DNA from: JAEYXS01 sp943367715
Lineage (GTDB): Bacteria > Verrucomicrobiota > Verrucomicrobiia > Limisphaerales > JAEYXS01
Assembly: GCA_943367715.1 (NCBI GenBank)
Contig: CALRJY020000001.1
Coordinates: 62,001-126,000, forward strand
Reading direction: 5' to 3'
Length of the DNA: 64,000 nucleotides
Shown: one piece after another, positions 1-8,038 of the stretch
Layout of the letters: every line of letters begins with the position of its first letter
Numbering within the stretch: position 1 is the stretch's first letter
Translations under genes and position numbers: made by a program
Notes under the pieces: model-generated
What the model was told of the DNA's origin: nothing
Seen by the model: the letters and a program-made list of their open reading frames with translations, nothing else
The model's database searches: none

Positions 1-129
1 TACGATCTCCATGCGACCATCTTGCACCTGCTAGGTATTGATCACACCAAGCTGGTTTACCGGAATGCGGGGATTGATCGGCGGTTAACGGATGTGCATG
101 GGCATGTGATTCAGGAGGTGCTGGCGTGA
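1..129 (+). CDS. DUF1501 family protein, C-terminal end (partial)
   Basis: Only the last 42 codons are in the window. They read YDLHATILHLLGIDHTKLVY and end with RRLTDVHGHVIQEVLA. This matches the C-terminus of the two complete DUF1501 proteins here, for example DLNATVLHLLGMDHERLTF and LTDVHGHVVKGLLA at the end of the gene finishing at 22390. DUF1501 proteins are Tat-exported, sulfatase/phosphatase-fold-like proteins of unknown reaction that pair with PSCyt1-DUF1549-DUF1553 proteins in Planctomycetes and Verrucomicrobia. The partner is probably just upstream, outside the window. The family call is firm; the function is unknown. Confidence 0.85.
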   Translation, partial: YDLHATILHLLGIDHTKLVYRNAGIDRRLTDVHGHVIQEVLA

Positions 130-177
130 TCAGGTAAGGATGCTGGCAAAAGCAACGGGATATGGCAGAGTAATCTT

Positions 178-408
178 ATGGAAACGGCGATTGTCACCTC
201 TGAGGGCGATACGCAGACCGTTCGTCTGCCGAAAGGATTTTATTTGCCCACGCCAGAGGTCAGCATCCGGCATGATGGGGAGGCGATCGTTTTGGAGCCG
301 TTGAAGCCGAAGACTTGGCCCGCTGTTTTTTTCGAGTCGATACGGATTGATGATCCTTCTTTCAGCCGTCCGGAACAGGGTGTGATGCCTCCAGTGAAGA
401 AGCTTTAA
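178..408 (+). CDS. vapB: VapB-type antitoxin (AbrB/MazE fold)
   Basis: This is a 76-residue protein. Its N-terminus contains the swapped-hairpin AbrB signature (AIVTSEGDTQTVRLPKGF, residues 4-21), where the conserved 'QxVRLP' segment binds DNA in VapB/MazE antitoxins. The C-terminal half, including VFFESIRIDDPSF, is the variable part that normally neutralises a VapC PIN-domain RNase. A PIN-type start codon follows 4 bp after its stop, as in a toxin-antitoxin operon, but that toxin is cut short after 23 codons. VapB proteins usually repress their own operon. The antitoxin may be an orphan relic or may still act on a toxin elsewhere. Confidence 0.75.
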   Translation: METAIVTSEGDTQTVRLPKGFYLPTPEVSIRHDGEAIVLEPLKPKTWPAVFFESIRIDDPSFSRPEQGVMPPVKKL

Positions 409-412
409 GAGC

Positions 413-484
413 ATGAAATATCTGTGGGATACAGATACGTGCATCGCCGCAATTCGTCAGCGTGAAAGTGTGGCTAGTGAATGA
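413..484 (+). pseudogene. Truncated VapC-type PIN-domain toxin
   Basis: A 23-codon reading frame starts 4 bp after the antitoxin gene and reads MKYLWDTDTCIAAIRQ before stopping with VASE. This is the usual start of a VapC toxin: first beta strand, then the acidic 'LDTnicI' motif with the catalytic Asp, here D6/D8. A complete VapC is about 130 residues, so over 80 % is missing. The next 8 bp run into an unrelated small exported protein, so this is a deletion or replacement and not a simple point mutation. The match is short but its position behind vapB supports it. Confidence 0.6.
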
Positions 485-491
485 AAAAGGT

Positions 492-836
492 ATGAAGAAA
501 AAGATATTCGTAATCGTCATCTTCATGGCAATTGCAGCGTGGGCGGAAAAAGACGTCAAAGAAAAGGTGCCCGTGGTTAGGGATATCAACTTGCGATTTG
601 ACGGGAAGTGGCGGTCTTCGAAGGAGCTGGAAACGAAGGCTCTTAGCATTCTGGAAAAAGAGCACGGTTTTATTTTCGGTGATCCATACTCAATATCCAC
701 TTGGATTGAAGCGAATGATTCTCATAGTGATGTAAAGATTCAGGTGTACCGCGATGCCGGCAAGAAATCTTGGGTAGTGCATTTTGCTAGGGATGGCTCA
801 GTTAGTAAGATAGAAGCGGGAACTTTGGTTTATTAG
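492..836 (+). CDS. Small exported protein of unknown function
   Basis: 114 residues from the ATG at 492; an in-frame ATG at 462 also exists. The 492 start is chosen because it begins a clear signal peptide (KKK, then IFVIVIFMAIAAWA) with a likely cleavage after AWA. The mature part is charged, includes a D-x-R-FDGKW segment and has no cysteine or catalytic motif that I recognise. Base composition is AT-richer than the surrounding genes, which suggests foreign origin. The gene starts 8 bp after the vapC relic. I do not recognise the family. Confidence 0.6.
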   Translation: MKKKIFVIVIFMAIAAWAEKDVKEKVPVVRDINLRFDGKWRSSKELETKALSILEKEHGFIFGDPYSISTWIEANDSHSDVKIQVYRDAGKKSWVVHFARDGSVSKIEAGTLVY

Positions 837-884
837 CTAAAGAAGCTCGTCAACCTTGCATACCTCGGCGGATACGAAATAGGG

Positions 885-940
885 AGACGAGGCGTCAAGC
901 CGCCTCGGGCGGAAAGCGGAGGCAAGCCTCCGCACTCCAA
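885..940. repeat. Hairpin repeat pair (GCGGAGG-CAAG-CCTCCGC type)
   Basis: Two palindromes lie between the small exported gene and the SDR gene. The first is GACGAGGCG-TCAAG-CGCCTCG-like. The second, at 916-933, is a perfect 7-bp stem GCGGAGG around CAAG, followed by ACTCCAAAA. Both halves recur in the same order at 31734-31817. They belong to a hairpin family scattered over the window's gene-free stretches. Confidence 0.7.
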
Positions 941-977
941 AATCTGGTTAGAGCCTCCTTACGTCGTCGGCTATGGA

Positions 978-1730
978 TCAATAGGTCGCCCGTCCGCCGG
1001 AGAGGTCGAATACGCCGGCGGTGGTGAAGGAGCATTCTTCGGAGCTGAGCCAGGCGACCATGGCGGCGGCTTCATCGACTTTGCCGAAGCGGCCCATGGG
1101 GATCTTGGAGAGCATGTAGTCGATGTGCTGCTGGGTGCATTGCTTGAGGATGTCCGTGACGATGACGGCGGGGGTGATGCAGTTCACGCAGATGTTGGAT
1201 TGCGCGAGTTCTTTGCCGAGAGATTTGGTGAGAGCGATGACACCGGCCTTCGAGGCGCTGTAGTGCGAGGCGTTCGGATTGCCTTCCTTGCCCGCGATGG
1301 AGGCGGTGTTCACGATGCGGCCGTAGCCATTCTTCAAAAGATAGGGGACGACGGCGCGGCAGCAGAGGAAGACGCCGTTCAGGTTCACATCCACCACGGA
1401 GCCCCATTCGGCGGGGGTGAGTTCCCAGGTCTTTTTGTTCACACCAGCGATGCCCGCGTTATTTACGAGGATATCGATCTTGCCGAGAGCGGTAGCAGTG
1501 GCCGCTGCGGCGGCTTCGACGGAGGCGGGATCGGTGAGCTGGACGGTGGTGGTGTGGACCTTGCCGAACTGGCCGAGGGATTGGGCGGCTTCACGAAGAG
1601 CGTCGGCATCGCGGTCCCACAGGCTGACGCTGGCGCCGGACTGGAGGAGGCGTTGCGAGATGGCGTAGCCGATGCCGCGAGCGCCACCGGTGACGATGGC
1701 CATGCGGCCTTGGAGGTCGATCTGGTTCAT
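978..1730 (-). CDS. Short-chain dehydrogenase/reductase (SDR)
   Basis: 250-residue classical SDR, normal length. The nucleotide motif TGGARGIG is at residues 14-21, NNAG at 90-93, and the catalytic tetrad is complete: N116, S144, Y157 and K161 (YSASK). These predict a soluble NAD(P)H-dependent oxidoreductase acting on an alcohol or ketone; fabG-like and sugar/polyol dehydrogenases share this pattern and the substrate cannot be read from sequence. The reading frame runs further upstream, to 1883. The ATG at 1730 was chosen because MNQIDLQGRMAIVTGG is the normal SDR start and the extension would overlap the next gene. Confidence 0.9.
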   Translation of the reverse strand: MNQIDLQGRMAIVTGGARGIGYAISQRLLQSGASVSLWDRDADALREAAQSLGQFGKVHTTTVQLTDPASVEAAAAATATALGKIDILVNNAGIAGVNKKTWELTPAEWGSVVDVNLNGVFLCCRAVVPYLLKNGYGRIVNTASIAGKEGNPNASHYSASKAGVIALTKSLGKELAQSNICVNCITPAVIVTDILKQCTQQHIDYMLSKIPMGRFGKVDEAAAMVAWLSSEECSFTTAGVFDLSGGRATY

Positions 1731-1755
1731 GCAGGGGAAATGGTAGGGAAACGAG

Positions 1756-2532
1756 CTATGGAGGCGAGAGATTTTCAATTTTTTGAAAGACAGGCGGTGA
1801 GAAGAGCAGATGCTCCGATGGCAGCAGTTTCTTGGGAATGATGTATGTGAAAGGTGACTGCGAGCTTTGCTCTGCCTGAGCAAGAATGTTTGAGCCGTTT
1901 TCTATCCAACGCACTTCCGAAACTGATGCATGCTTCAAGTTGCCCGTTCCGTATTTCAGCTTCACGTGCGCGTCATCCCAACTGACCAGTTCGAAGTAAA
2001 ACTCAGAAGGGAGACTGGATATCTGAGCCCGTATACTCTCAACGGTATTTGTTTTCTGTTGGTGCAGTTGCATGGCCTCTTGATAACGGTTGTTCCGGAA
2101 GGCTACAGCGAACAACCATTGGCCGCGCATTTTATCGGGGAGATTGGCTCCATCGGTTTTCACTTCAGCAAGACAGTAGGGAGTATCATTCTGATAGGCA
2201 GTAATTTCTCCTTTGCGGACAACTTTCAGTTTGGAGTCGTAAACGGTCACGTCGTAAGGCGTTCCGAACATCTCGATGCCGGGATACTGCAAGCATACCA
2301 GCATCTGCTCGTTTGTCCGTTGCCATACAGTCCGATATAGAGTGAAGGCTGTTTCGGCATTTGTGGCCACCATCCGGTCCTTATGGAATCCAGCGGCAGT
2401 ACGCCATTCATTCGTGGTGATGATCTGTTTGTTGAAGCTGAACGCCGTTTGAGCAGAGGCTTGAGGGCATTCGGCGAGAAATGCCAGTAGCAGCATCAAT
2501 AATAAGGGCCGAAAGTTGCCTGAAGGGTTCAT
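1756..2532 (-). CDS. Exported protein of unknown function
   Basis: 258 residues. A signal peptide (PLLLMLLLAFLAECPQASAQ) is followed by a mostly polar, beta-rich mature part with several Trp and Tyr residues. It is transcribed towards the SDR gene, 25 bp upstream of it, and may be co-transcribed. No catalytic motif or cysteine pattern was recognised. It is likely periplasmic or surface-exposed. Confidence 0.65.
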   Translation of the reverse strand: MNPSGNFRPLLLMLLLAFLAECPQASAQTAFSFNKQIITTNEWRTAAGFHKDRMVATNAETAFTLYRTVWQRTNEQMLVCLQYPGIEMFGTPYDVTVYDSKLKVVRKGEITAYQNDTPYCLAEVKTDGANLPDKMRGQWLFAVAFRNNRYQEAMQLHQQKTNTVESIRAQISSLPSEFYFELVSWDDAHVKLKYGTGNLKHASVSEVRWIENGSNILAQAEQSSQSPFTYIIPKKLLPSEHLLFSPPVFQKIENLSPP

Positions 2533-2951
2533 CCGATTTCCTTGTGTGTTTAAAGGGAAACTAACTCACGTGACCCCAACAGTGTCAAGGGGGCGTAATT
2601 TTGTCTCCAAGCAACGCATATAGCGCATATAGGCCTAACGGTTGTATTCAATAACTGGCAGAGTGGTGGCGTGAGAAAGAGAACATTTTGTGTGGATGTA
2701 GTGGATGGAAGGCTAACGGAGGCGGAGATTTTTGGGCAGATTGGAGGCATATGAAAAAAGAGGAAGATGATGGATGGGGAGACTGGACAGGTGGAGGCAC
2801 CTGTCCCACTACGGAGGGCGACAGGCGAGGGCGCCTGTCCGACTATGGCGGACGAGGGCGTCCACCCCACTACAAAAGTGCATTGCGGGGTCAAGAATCT
2901 TGCATGGCGGAGGGGCGAGGGAACAGGTATGGTTGGAACATTGAAATCCCT
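2533..2951. other. Gene-free stretch between divergent genes, with hairpin repeats
   Basis: This 419-bp stretch separates the exported gene on the minus strand from the PSCyt1 gene on the plus strand, so both promoters should lie here. No clear -35/-10 pair stood out. An open frame extends from 2688 into the PSCyt1 gene but lacks protein-like character. The stretch contains the hairpin cluster at 2785-2873. Confidence 0.6.
2785..2873. repeat. Three tandem hairpins with different stems and a common tail
   Basis: Three palindromes follow each other: ACAGGTG-GAGG-CACCTGT then CCCACTAC; ACAGGCG-AGG-GCGCCTGT then CCGACTAT; GGACG-AGGG-CGTCC then ACCCCACTAC. The loop (GAGG/AGGG) and the C-C-x-C-T-A-C tail are kept while the stem changes with compensating bases. 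Such variation suggests that the fold, not the base sequence, is selected or copied. Confidence 0.75.
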
Positions 2952-5900
2952 ATGGTGAAACGCGATGTCATATCAGCCCTGAAGCGGGCAAGTTTGCTGA
3001 TGGTTTTGCTGTCGCTGACGACGATGGTGAATGCGGCGGAGAAGCGTGCTGGTAAAGTGGATTATCAGCGGGATGTGCGGCCCATCATCTCGGCCAAATG
3101 TTATCATTGTCACGGGCCGGATGAGGGGACGCGGGAGGCGAAGTTGCGATTGGATATTCGCGAGGAAGCGGTAAAGGAGCGCAAAGGGTCGTTTGCGATC
3201 AAGCCGGGTGACTTGAAGGCGAGTGAGTTGTATGCGCGGATCATCACGAAGGATGCGGATGACATCATGCCGCCGGTGAAGACGGGGCATCCGCTGACGG
3301 CGGAGGAGATCGAAACCTTGAAGCGGTGGATCCAGCAGGGGGCGGTGTATGAGGATCATTGGGCTTTCACCAAACCGGCCTTACCAAAGGTGCCGGTGAC
3401 CAGTGCATCGAAGCGTTGGGCGGCGAATGGGCTGGATCATTTTATTTTTGAGCGGCTGGAGGATGCGGGGCTGAAACCCAGTGCGCAGGCGGACCGACAT
3501 ACGTTGATCCGGCGGTTGTCGCTGGACCTCATCGGGCTGCCGCCGACGCCGCAGGAGGTGGAGGCGTTCGTGAATGACAAGAGTGCGAATGCTTATGAGA
3601 AGGTGGTGGATCGCTTGCTGGCGTCGCCGCATTACGGGGAGAAGTGGGCGCGGATGTGGCTGGACCTGGCGCGGTATGCGGATTCAGCGGGTTATGGTTC
3701 CGATCCCTTGCGCATGAACATCTGGCCGTATCGCGACTGGGTGATCCATGCGTTCAATCGCAACTTGCCGTATGACCAATTCACCATCGAGCAGCTCGCG
3801 GGCGACTTGTTGCCGAAGCCGACGCAGGAGCAATTGGTGGCGACGGCGTTTCATCGTAACACGATGACGAACACGGAGGGCGGGACGGATGATGAGGAGT
3901 TTCGCGTGGCGGCGATCAAGGATCGGGTGGGCACGACGATGCAGGTGTGGATGGGGCTGACGATGAACTGCGCGCAGTGTCACACGCATAAGTTCGATCC
4001 GATCTCGCACAAGGAATACTACCAGTTCTTCGCGTTCTTCAACCAGACGGAGGACACGGACAAGCCGGATGAGTTCCCGACGATGCCATTGCCAACGGCG
4101 GACGACACGGCGAAAACGGAGAAGATCCAAGGCGAGATTACGGCGCTGGAGAAACAATTTGCGGCGACTTCACCGGAGTTGCTGGCGGAACTGGTGCAGT
4201 GGGAGAAGGCGCAGCAGGCGGGTGTGAAGTGGGAGACTCTAAACGCTGTAGAGGCGAAAGCGAAGTCGGGTGCGGCGCTGACGGTGCAATCGGATCAAGC
4301 AGTTCTCGCGACGGGTGAGGCGGCGGATACGGATACTTACACGGTGAAGTGGCGCTTGAACGGAAAAGGGGCGACGGCGCTACGGCTTGAGGCGTTGACG
4401 GATGAGAGCTTGCCGGGACAAGGGCCGGGGCGGGCCAAAGGGAATTTTGTGCTGAGCGATGTGAAGGTGACAGTGAAGGCTGCGGAAGCAGGAGTGCCGC
4501 AGGCGCGGTATGTGAGGGTGGAGATTCCGGGGAAAGAAAAACTTCTTTCACTGGCGGAGGTGCAGGTGTTCAGCGGCGGCAAGAATATGGCGCAGGGAAA
4601 GGCGGCGAAGCAATCGAGCACGACCTTTGCCGGGTTAGCGGCTTATGCGGTGGATGGGAATACGGATGGGAAATTTGATGTGAAGTCCACGACGCATACA
4701 GCGTCTGAGGAAAATCCGTGGTGGGAAGTGGATTTGGGTGAGGTGCAGGCGGTAGAGCGCGTGGCGGTGTGGAATCGCACGGATCCGTTTGTGGGGAGTC
4801 GATTGGCCAACTTCCGGGTGATCGCGCTGGATGCGGCGCGCAAACCGGTGTGGGAAACGACGGTGGCGGAAGCGCCCGCGAAGAACGTGGAACTGGCGAC
4901 GAATGGAGAGCGCACGGTGATGCTGCGGAATGCCTCGACGGATTATAGCCAGAATGATTTCGAAGTGGCGAAGGCGATCGATGCGGACAAGAAGACGGGC
5001 TGGGCGGTGGGTGGTGAGACCGGCAAGGCGCATGCGGCGGTGTTTGAGCTGGGGAGTGCGTTGCTGGAAGGCGAGGGGGCGATCGTCACGCTGACGATGG
5101 AGCAGAATCACGGAGGCAAGCATTTGCTCGGGAAGTTCCGCTTGCAGGCGACGACGCAGAAGGTGCCAGTGCGGGAATTGCCGAAGAATATTCTGGCGAT
5201 ACTGGCGGTAGATGCCGGGAAGCGAAGTGAGGTGCAGCAGAAGGCGTTGCTGGATTATTACCGGCCGTTGTCGAGTTCGCTGGCGAAGGTGAACACGCAG
5301 CTCGCGCAGAAGCGAAAGGATTTGGCGGCGATCAAGCCGATGGTAATGCCGATCATGAAGGAGTTGAGTGCGGACAAGAAACGTTCGTCCACGATCTTCA
5401 ACAAGGGCAATTTCCTGGACCCGGGGGCGAAGGTGGAGGCGGAGTTTATGGCGAAGTTTGCGCCGCCGAGTGCCTCGGTGCCGCGCAACCGACTGGGCGT
5501 GGCGGAGTGGCTGGTGAGCAAGGAGAATCCGCTCACGGCTCGGGTGCAGGTGAATCGCGTGTGGTCGCAATTGTTCGGTCGCGGACTGGTGCTGACGGAG
5601 GAAGATTTCGGCACACAGGGGACCTTGCCGACGCATCCGGAGTTGCTCGACTGGCTGGCGATGGAGTTCATGGGCAAAGGCTGGGACATGAAGGGCTTCA
5701 TCAAGACGGTGGTGATGTCCGCGACTTACCGGCAATCCTCGGTGGTGAGCGAGAAGGCGCGGGCGAAGGATCCGTTGAATGAATTGGTTTCGCATTATCC
5801 ACGGCTGCGGCTGGATGCGGAGGGAGTGCGGGATCAGGCGCTGGCGTTGAGCGGACTTTTGAGCGGGAAGATCGGCGGGCCATCGGTGTTTCCACCGCAG

Positions 5901-6425
5901 CCGGATGGGTTGTGGCGGGCGGCGTTCAACGGACAACGGAACTGGACGACGAGCACGGGCGAGGACCGGTATCGACGCGGGATGTACACATTTTGGCGGC
6001 GCACGGCACCGTATCCGAGCATGGCGACGTTCGATGCGCCGAGTCGCGAGAACTGCACAATGCGGCGCCTGCCGACGAACACGCCGTTGCAGGCGTTCGT
6101 GACGATGAACGATCCGGTATTCGTGGAGATGTCGCAGGCTTTGGGGCGGCGCATCCAGAAGGAAGGCGGCAGCACGGTGGAGGAGCGGGTGAAGTATGCG
6201 CTCACGCTGTGTCTCGCGCGACCACCGCAAGCGGAACAGGTGAAGGCGCTGGTGCAATTGTATCAGAGCGAGCTGGAACATTTTAGTAAGGATGCGGAGG
6301 CGGCGAAGAAATTGGCGACGGGTGCGGATGGGAAAGCGATGACAGGAGATGCAGCAGAGCAGGCGGCGTGGACGGTGGTGGGGAATGTGTTGCTGAACCT
6401 GGATGGGGTGCTGACGAAGGGCTAA
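2952..6425 (+). CDS. PSCyt1-DUF1549-discoidin-DUF1553 exported cytochrome-like protein
   Basis: 1157 residues. A signal peptide (LLMVLLSLTTMVNAAE) leads to a Planctomycete cytochrome C domain with a haem motif CYHCH at 50-54. DUF1549 follows at about 150-360, with a second CxxCH (CAQCH, 340-344). A discoidin/F5-8C-like insert (about 515-632, WWEVDLGE) precedes DUF1553 at about 846-1110. The ATG at 2952 is preferred to the open frame from 2688 because the signal peptide begins here. Proteins of this set are abundant in Planctomycetes and Verrucomicrobia and are thought to act in polysaccharide breakdown, but no reaction is proven. Its stop codon overlaps the start of the DUF1501 partner (TAATG), so translation is probably coupled. 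Confidence 0.9.
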   Translation: MVKRDVISALKRASLLMVLLSLTTMVNAAEKRAGKVDYQRDVRPIISAKCYHCHGPDEGTREAKLRLDIREEAVKERKGSFAIKPGDLKASELYARIITKDADDIMPPVKTGHPLTAEEIETLKRWIQQGAVYEDHWAFTKPALPKVPVTSASKRWAANGLDHFIFERLEDAGLKPSAQADRHTLIRRLSLDLIGLPPTPQEVEAFVNDKSANAYEKVVDRLLASPHYGEKWARMWLDLARYADSAGYGSDPLRMNIWPYRDWVIHAFNRNLPYDQFTIEQLAGDLLPKPTQEQLVATAFHRNTMTNTEGGTDDEEFRVAAIKDRVGTTMQVWMGLTMNCAQCHTHKFDPISHKEYYQFFAFFNQTEDTDKPDEFPTMPLPTADDTAKTEKIQGEITALEKQFAATSPELLAELVQWEKAQQAGVKWETLNAVEAKAKSGAALTVQSDQAVLATGEAADTDTYTVKWRLNGKGATALRLEALTDESLPGQGPGRAKGNFVLSDVKVTVKAAEAGVPQARYVRVEIPGKEKLLSLAEVQVFSGGKNMAQGKAAKQSSTTFAGLAAYAVDGNTDGKFDVKSTTHTASEENPWWEVDLGEVQAVERVAVWNRTDPFVGSRLANFRVIALDAARKPVWETTVAEAPAKNVELATNGERTVMLRNASTDYSQNDFEVAKAIDADKKTGWAVGGETGKAHAAVFELGSALLEGEGAIVTLTMEQNHGGKHLLGKFRLQATTQKVPVRELPKNILAILAVDAGKRSEVQQKALLDYYRPLSSSLAKVNTQLAQKRKDLAAIKPMVMPIMKELSADKKRSSTIFNKGNFLDPGAKVEAEFMAKFAPPSASVPRNRLGVAEWLVSKENPLTARVQVNRVWSQLFGRGLVLTEEDFGTQGTLPTHPELLDWLAMEFMGKGWDMKGFIKTVVMSATYRQSSVVSEKARAKDPLNELVSHYPRLRLDAEGVRDQALALSGLLSGKIGGPSVFPPQPDGLWRAAFNGQRNWTTSTGEDRYRRGMYTFWRRTAPYPSMATFDAPSRENCTMRRLPTNTPLQAFVTMNDPVFVEMSQALGRRIQKEGGSTVEERVKYALTLCLARPPQAEQVKALVQLYQSELEHFSKDAEAAKKLATGADGKAMTGDAAEQAAWTVVGNVLLNLDGVLTKG

Positions 6426-7903
6426 TGAGTATGAATGATGATATTTTAAATCCTCGGTTGGCGGCGATGCGGGCGATGACGCGGCGCACTTTCTTCGGTC
6501 GCGCTGGGCTTGGACTCGGGGCGCTGGCGTTGGGGCAGATGGGATTGCGGGGGGCGTCATCGGTACCGGCGGTGGCGGGTGGGAATCCGTTGGCGGTGAG
6601 GCCGCCGTCGTTTGCGCCGAAGGCGAAGTCGGTGATCTATCTGCACATGTCGGGGGCGCCGCCGTCGCTGGACCTGTTTGATTACAAGCCGAAGTTGAAG
6701 GAGCTGAACATGCAGCCGTGTCCGCAGTCGCTGCTGGATGGGCAACGGTTTGCGTTCATCAAGGGCGTGCCGAAGATGCTGGGCTCGCCGTATGAGTTCA
6801 AGCAGCACGGGCAGGCGGGCATGTGGGTGAGCGAGACGTTGCCGCATTTCTCGAAGATCGCGGATGACGTGTGTCTCATTCGCTCGATGAACACGGACCA
6901 GTTCAATCACGCACCGGCGGAGCTGTTTCTTTATACGGGTTCGTCACGCGCGGGCAGTGCCTCGATGGGGTCGTGGCTGACGTATGGGTTGGGCAGCATG
7001 AACCAGGATTTGCCGGGATTTGTGGTGTTGCTCTCGGGCGGCACGGATCCGACGGGCGGCAAGAGTTTGTGGAGCAGCGGGTTTTTGCCATCGGTTTATC
7101 AAGGGGTGCAGTGCCGTTCGCAAGGTGAGCCGATCTTGTTCTCGAACAATCCCGAGGGCATGAACCGGGAATCGCGGCGGCGCAGTCTGGATGCGTTGGC
7201 GAAGTTGAACGAGATTGAGGCGAAGCAGTTCGGCGATCCAGAAACGCTCACGCGCATCCAGCAATACGAGCTGGCATATCGCATGCAGATCGCGGTGCCG
7301 GAGGTGTTCGACATCGCGAAAGAGCCGGAACACATCCGCGAGGCGTACGGGGCGAAGCCGGGTGAGGGATCGTTCGCGAACAATTGTTTGCTGGCGCGGC
7401 GCCTGGTGGAGAAGGGCGTGCGTTATGTGCAGCTTTATGATTGGGGCTGGGACATCCATGGCACGGGCGCGGGCGATGATCTGATGACGGCGTTTCCGAA
7501 GAAATGTCGTGATGTGGACCAGGCGGCGGCGGCATTGATCACGGACTTGAAACAGCGCGGGATGCTGGATGAGACACTGGTGATCTGGGGTGGAGAGTTC
7601 GGTCGCACGCCGATGAATGAGGAGCGGAATGGCTCGAAACTCTTGGGGCGCGATCATCATCCGCACTGCTTCAGTATCTGGATGGCGGGTGGTGGCATCA
7701 AGGCCGGGCATATCCATGGCGAGACGGATGAGCTGGGCTACATGATCACGAAGGACAAGGTGACGATCCGCGATCTGCAATCGACCATCCTGCACCAGAT
7801 GGGGATGAACCCGCATCAGTTCAGCTATAAATATCAGGGATTGAATCAACGGTTGATAGGGCCGACGGATGAGGGTACGGTCGTCAAAGGTTTGCTGGCC
7901 TGA
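6425..7903 (+). CDS. DUF1501 family Tat-exported protein
   Basis: 492 residues. A twin-arginine signal (TRRTFFGRAGLG, then a hydrophobic run) shows export in folded form. The mature part has the DUF1501 hallmarks VIYLHMSGAPPSLDLFDYKP, SSGFLPSVYQGVQ, FANNCLLARRLVEKGVRYVQ, LVIWGGEFGRTP and GRDHHPHCFS. The Asp, His and Glu residues in these motifs resemble the metal site of the alkaline-phosphatase/sulfatase fold. It is the partner of the preceding PSCyt1 gene, overlapping it by 1 base. An alternative start is the ATG at 6431. The substrate is unknown. Confidence 0.9.
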   Translation: MSMNDDILNPRLAAMRAMTRRTFFGRAGLGLGALALGQMGLRGASSVPAVAGGNPLAVRPPSFAPKAKSVIYLHMSGAPPSLDLFDYKPKLKELNMQPCPQSLLDGQRFAFIKGVPKMLGSPYEFKQHGQAGMWVSETLPHFSKIADDVCLIRSMNTDQFNHAPAELFLYTGSSRAGSASMGSWLTYGLGSMNQDLPGFVVLLSGGTDPTGGKSLWSSGFLPSVYQGVQCRSQGEPILFSNNPEGMNRESRRRSLDALAKLNEIEAKQFGDPETLTRIQQYELAYRMQIAVPEVFDIAKEPEHIREAYGAKPGEGSFANNCLLARRLVEKGVRYVQLYDWGWDIHGTGAGDDLMTAFPKKCRDVDQAAAALITDLKQRGMLDETLVIWGGEFGRTPMNEERNGSKLLGRDHHPHCFSIWMAGGGIKAGHIHGETDELGYMITKDKVTIRDLQSTILHQMGMNPHQFSYKYQGLNQRLIGPTDEGTVVKGLLA

Positions 7904-8038
7904 GGTCAGGTGAGCAAAAAATGGTTGCTTCCTGCTGTTGGGAGGAAGGCGGGCAAGGGGATTGCCTGCTACATCATATTAAATCAGCAGTTTGCCAACC
8001 GGCTTGTACGGGGAGGTTGGCCCAATCGGGGAATGGGC

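Noticed and set aside
4635..6560. 641-codon open frame on the minus strand
   Set aside because: Fully antisense to the PSCyt1 gene; rich in Arg, His, Leu and Pro, as expected from a mirror frame of high-GC coding DNA. No domain motif.
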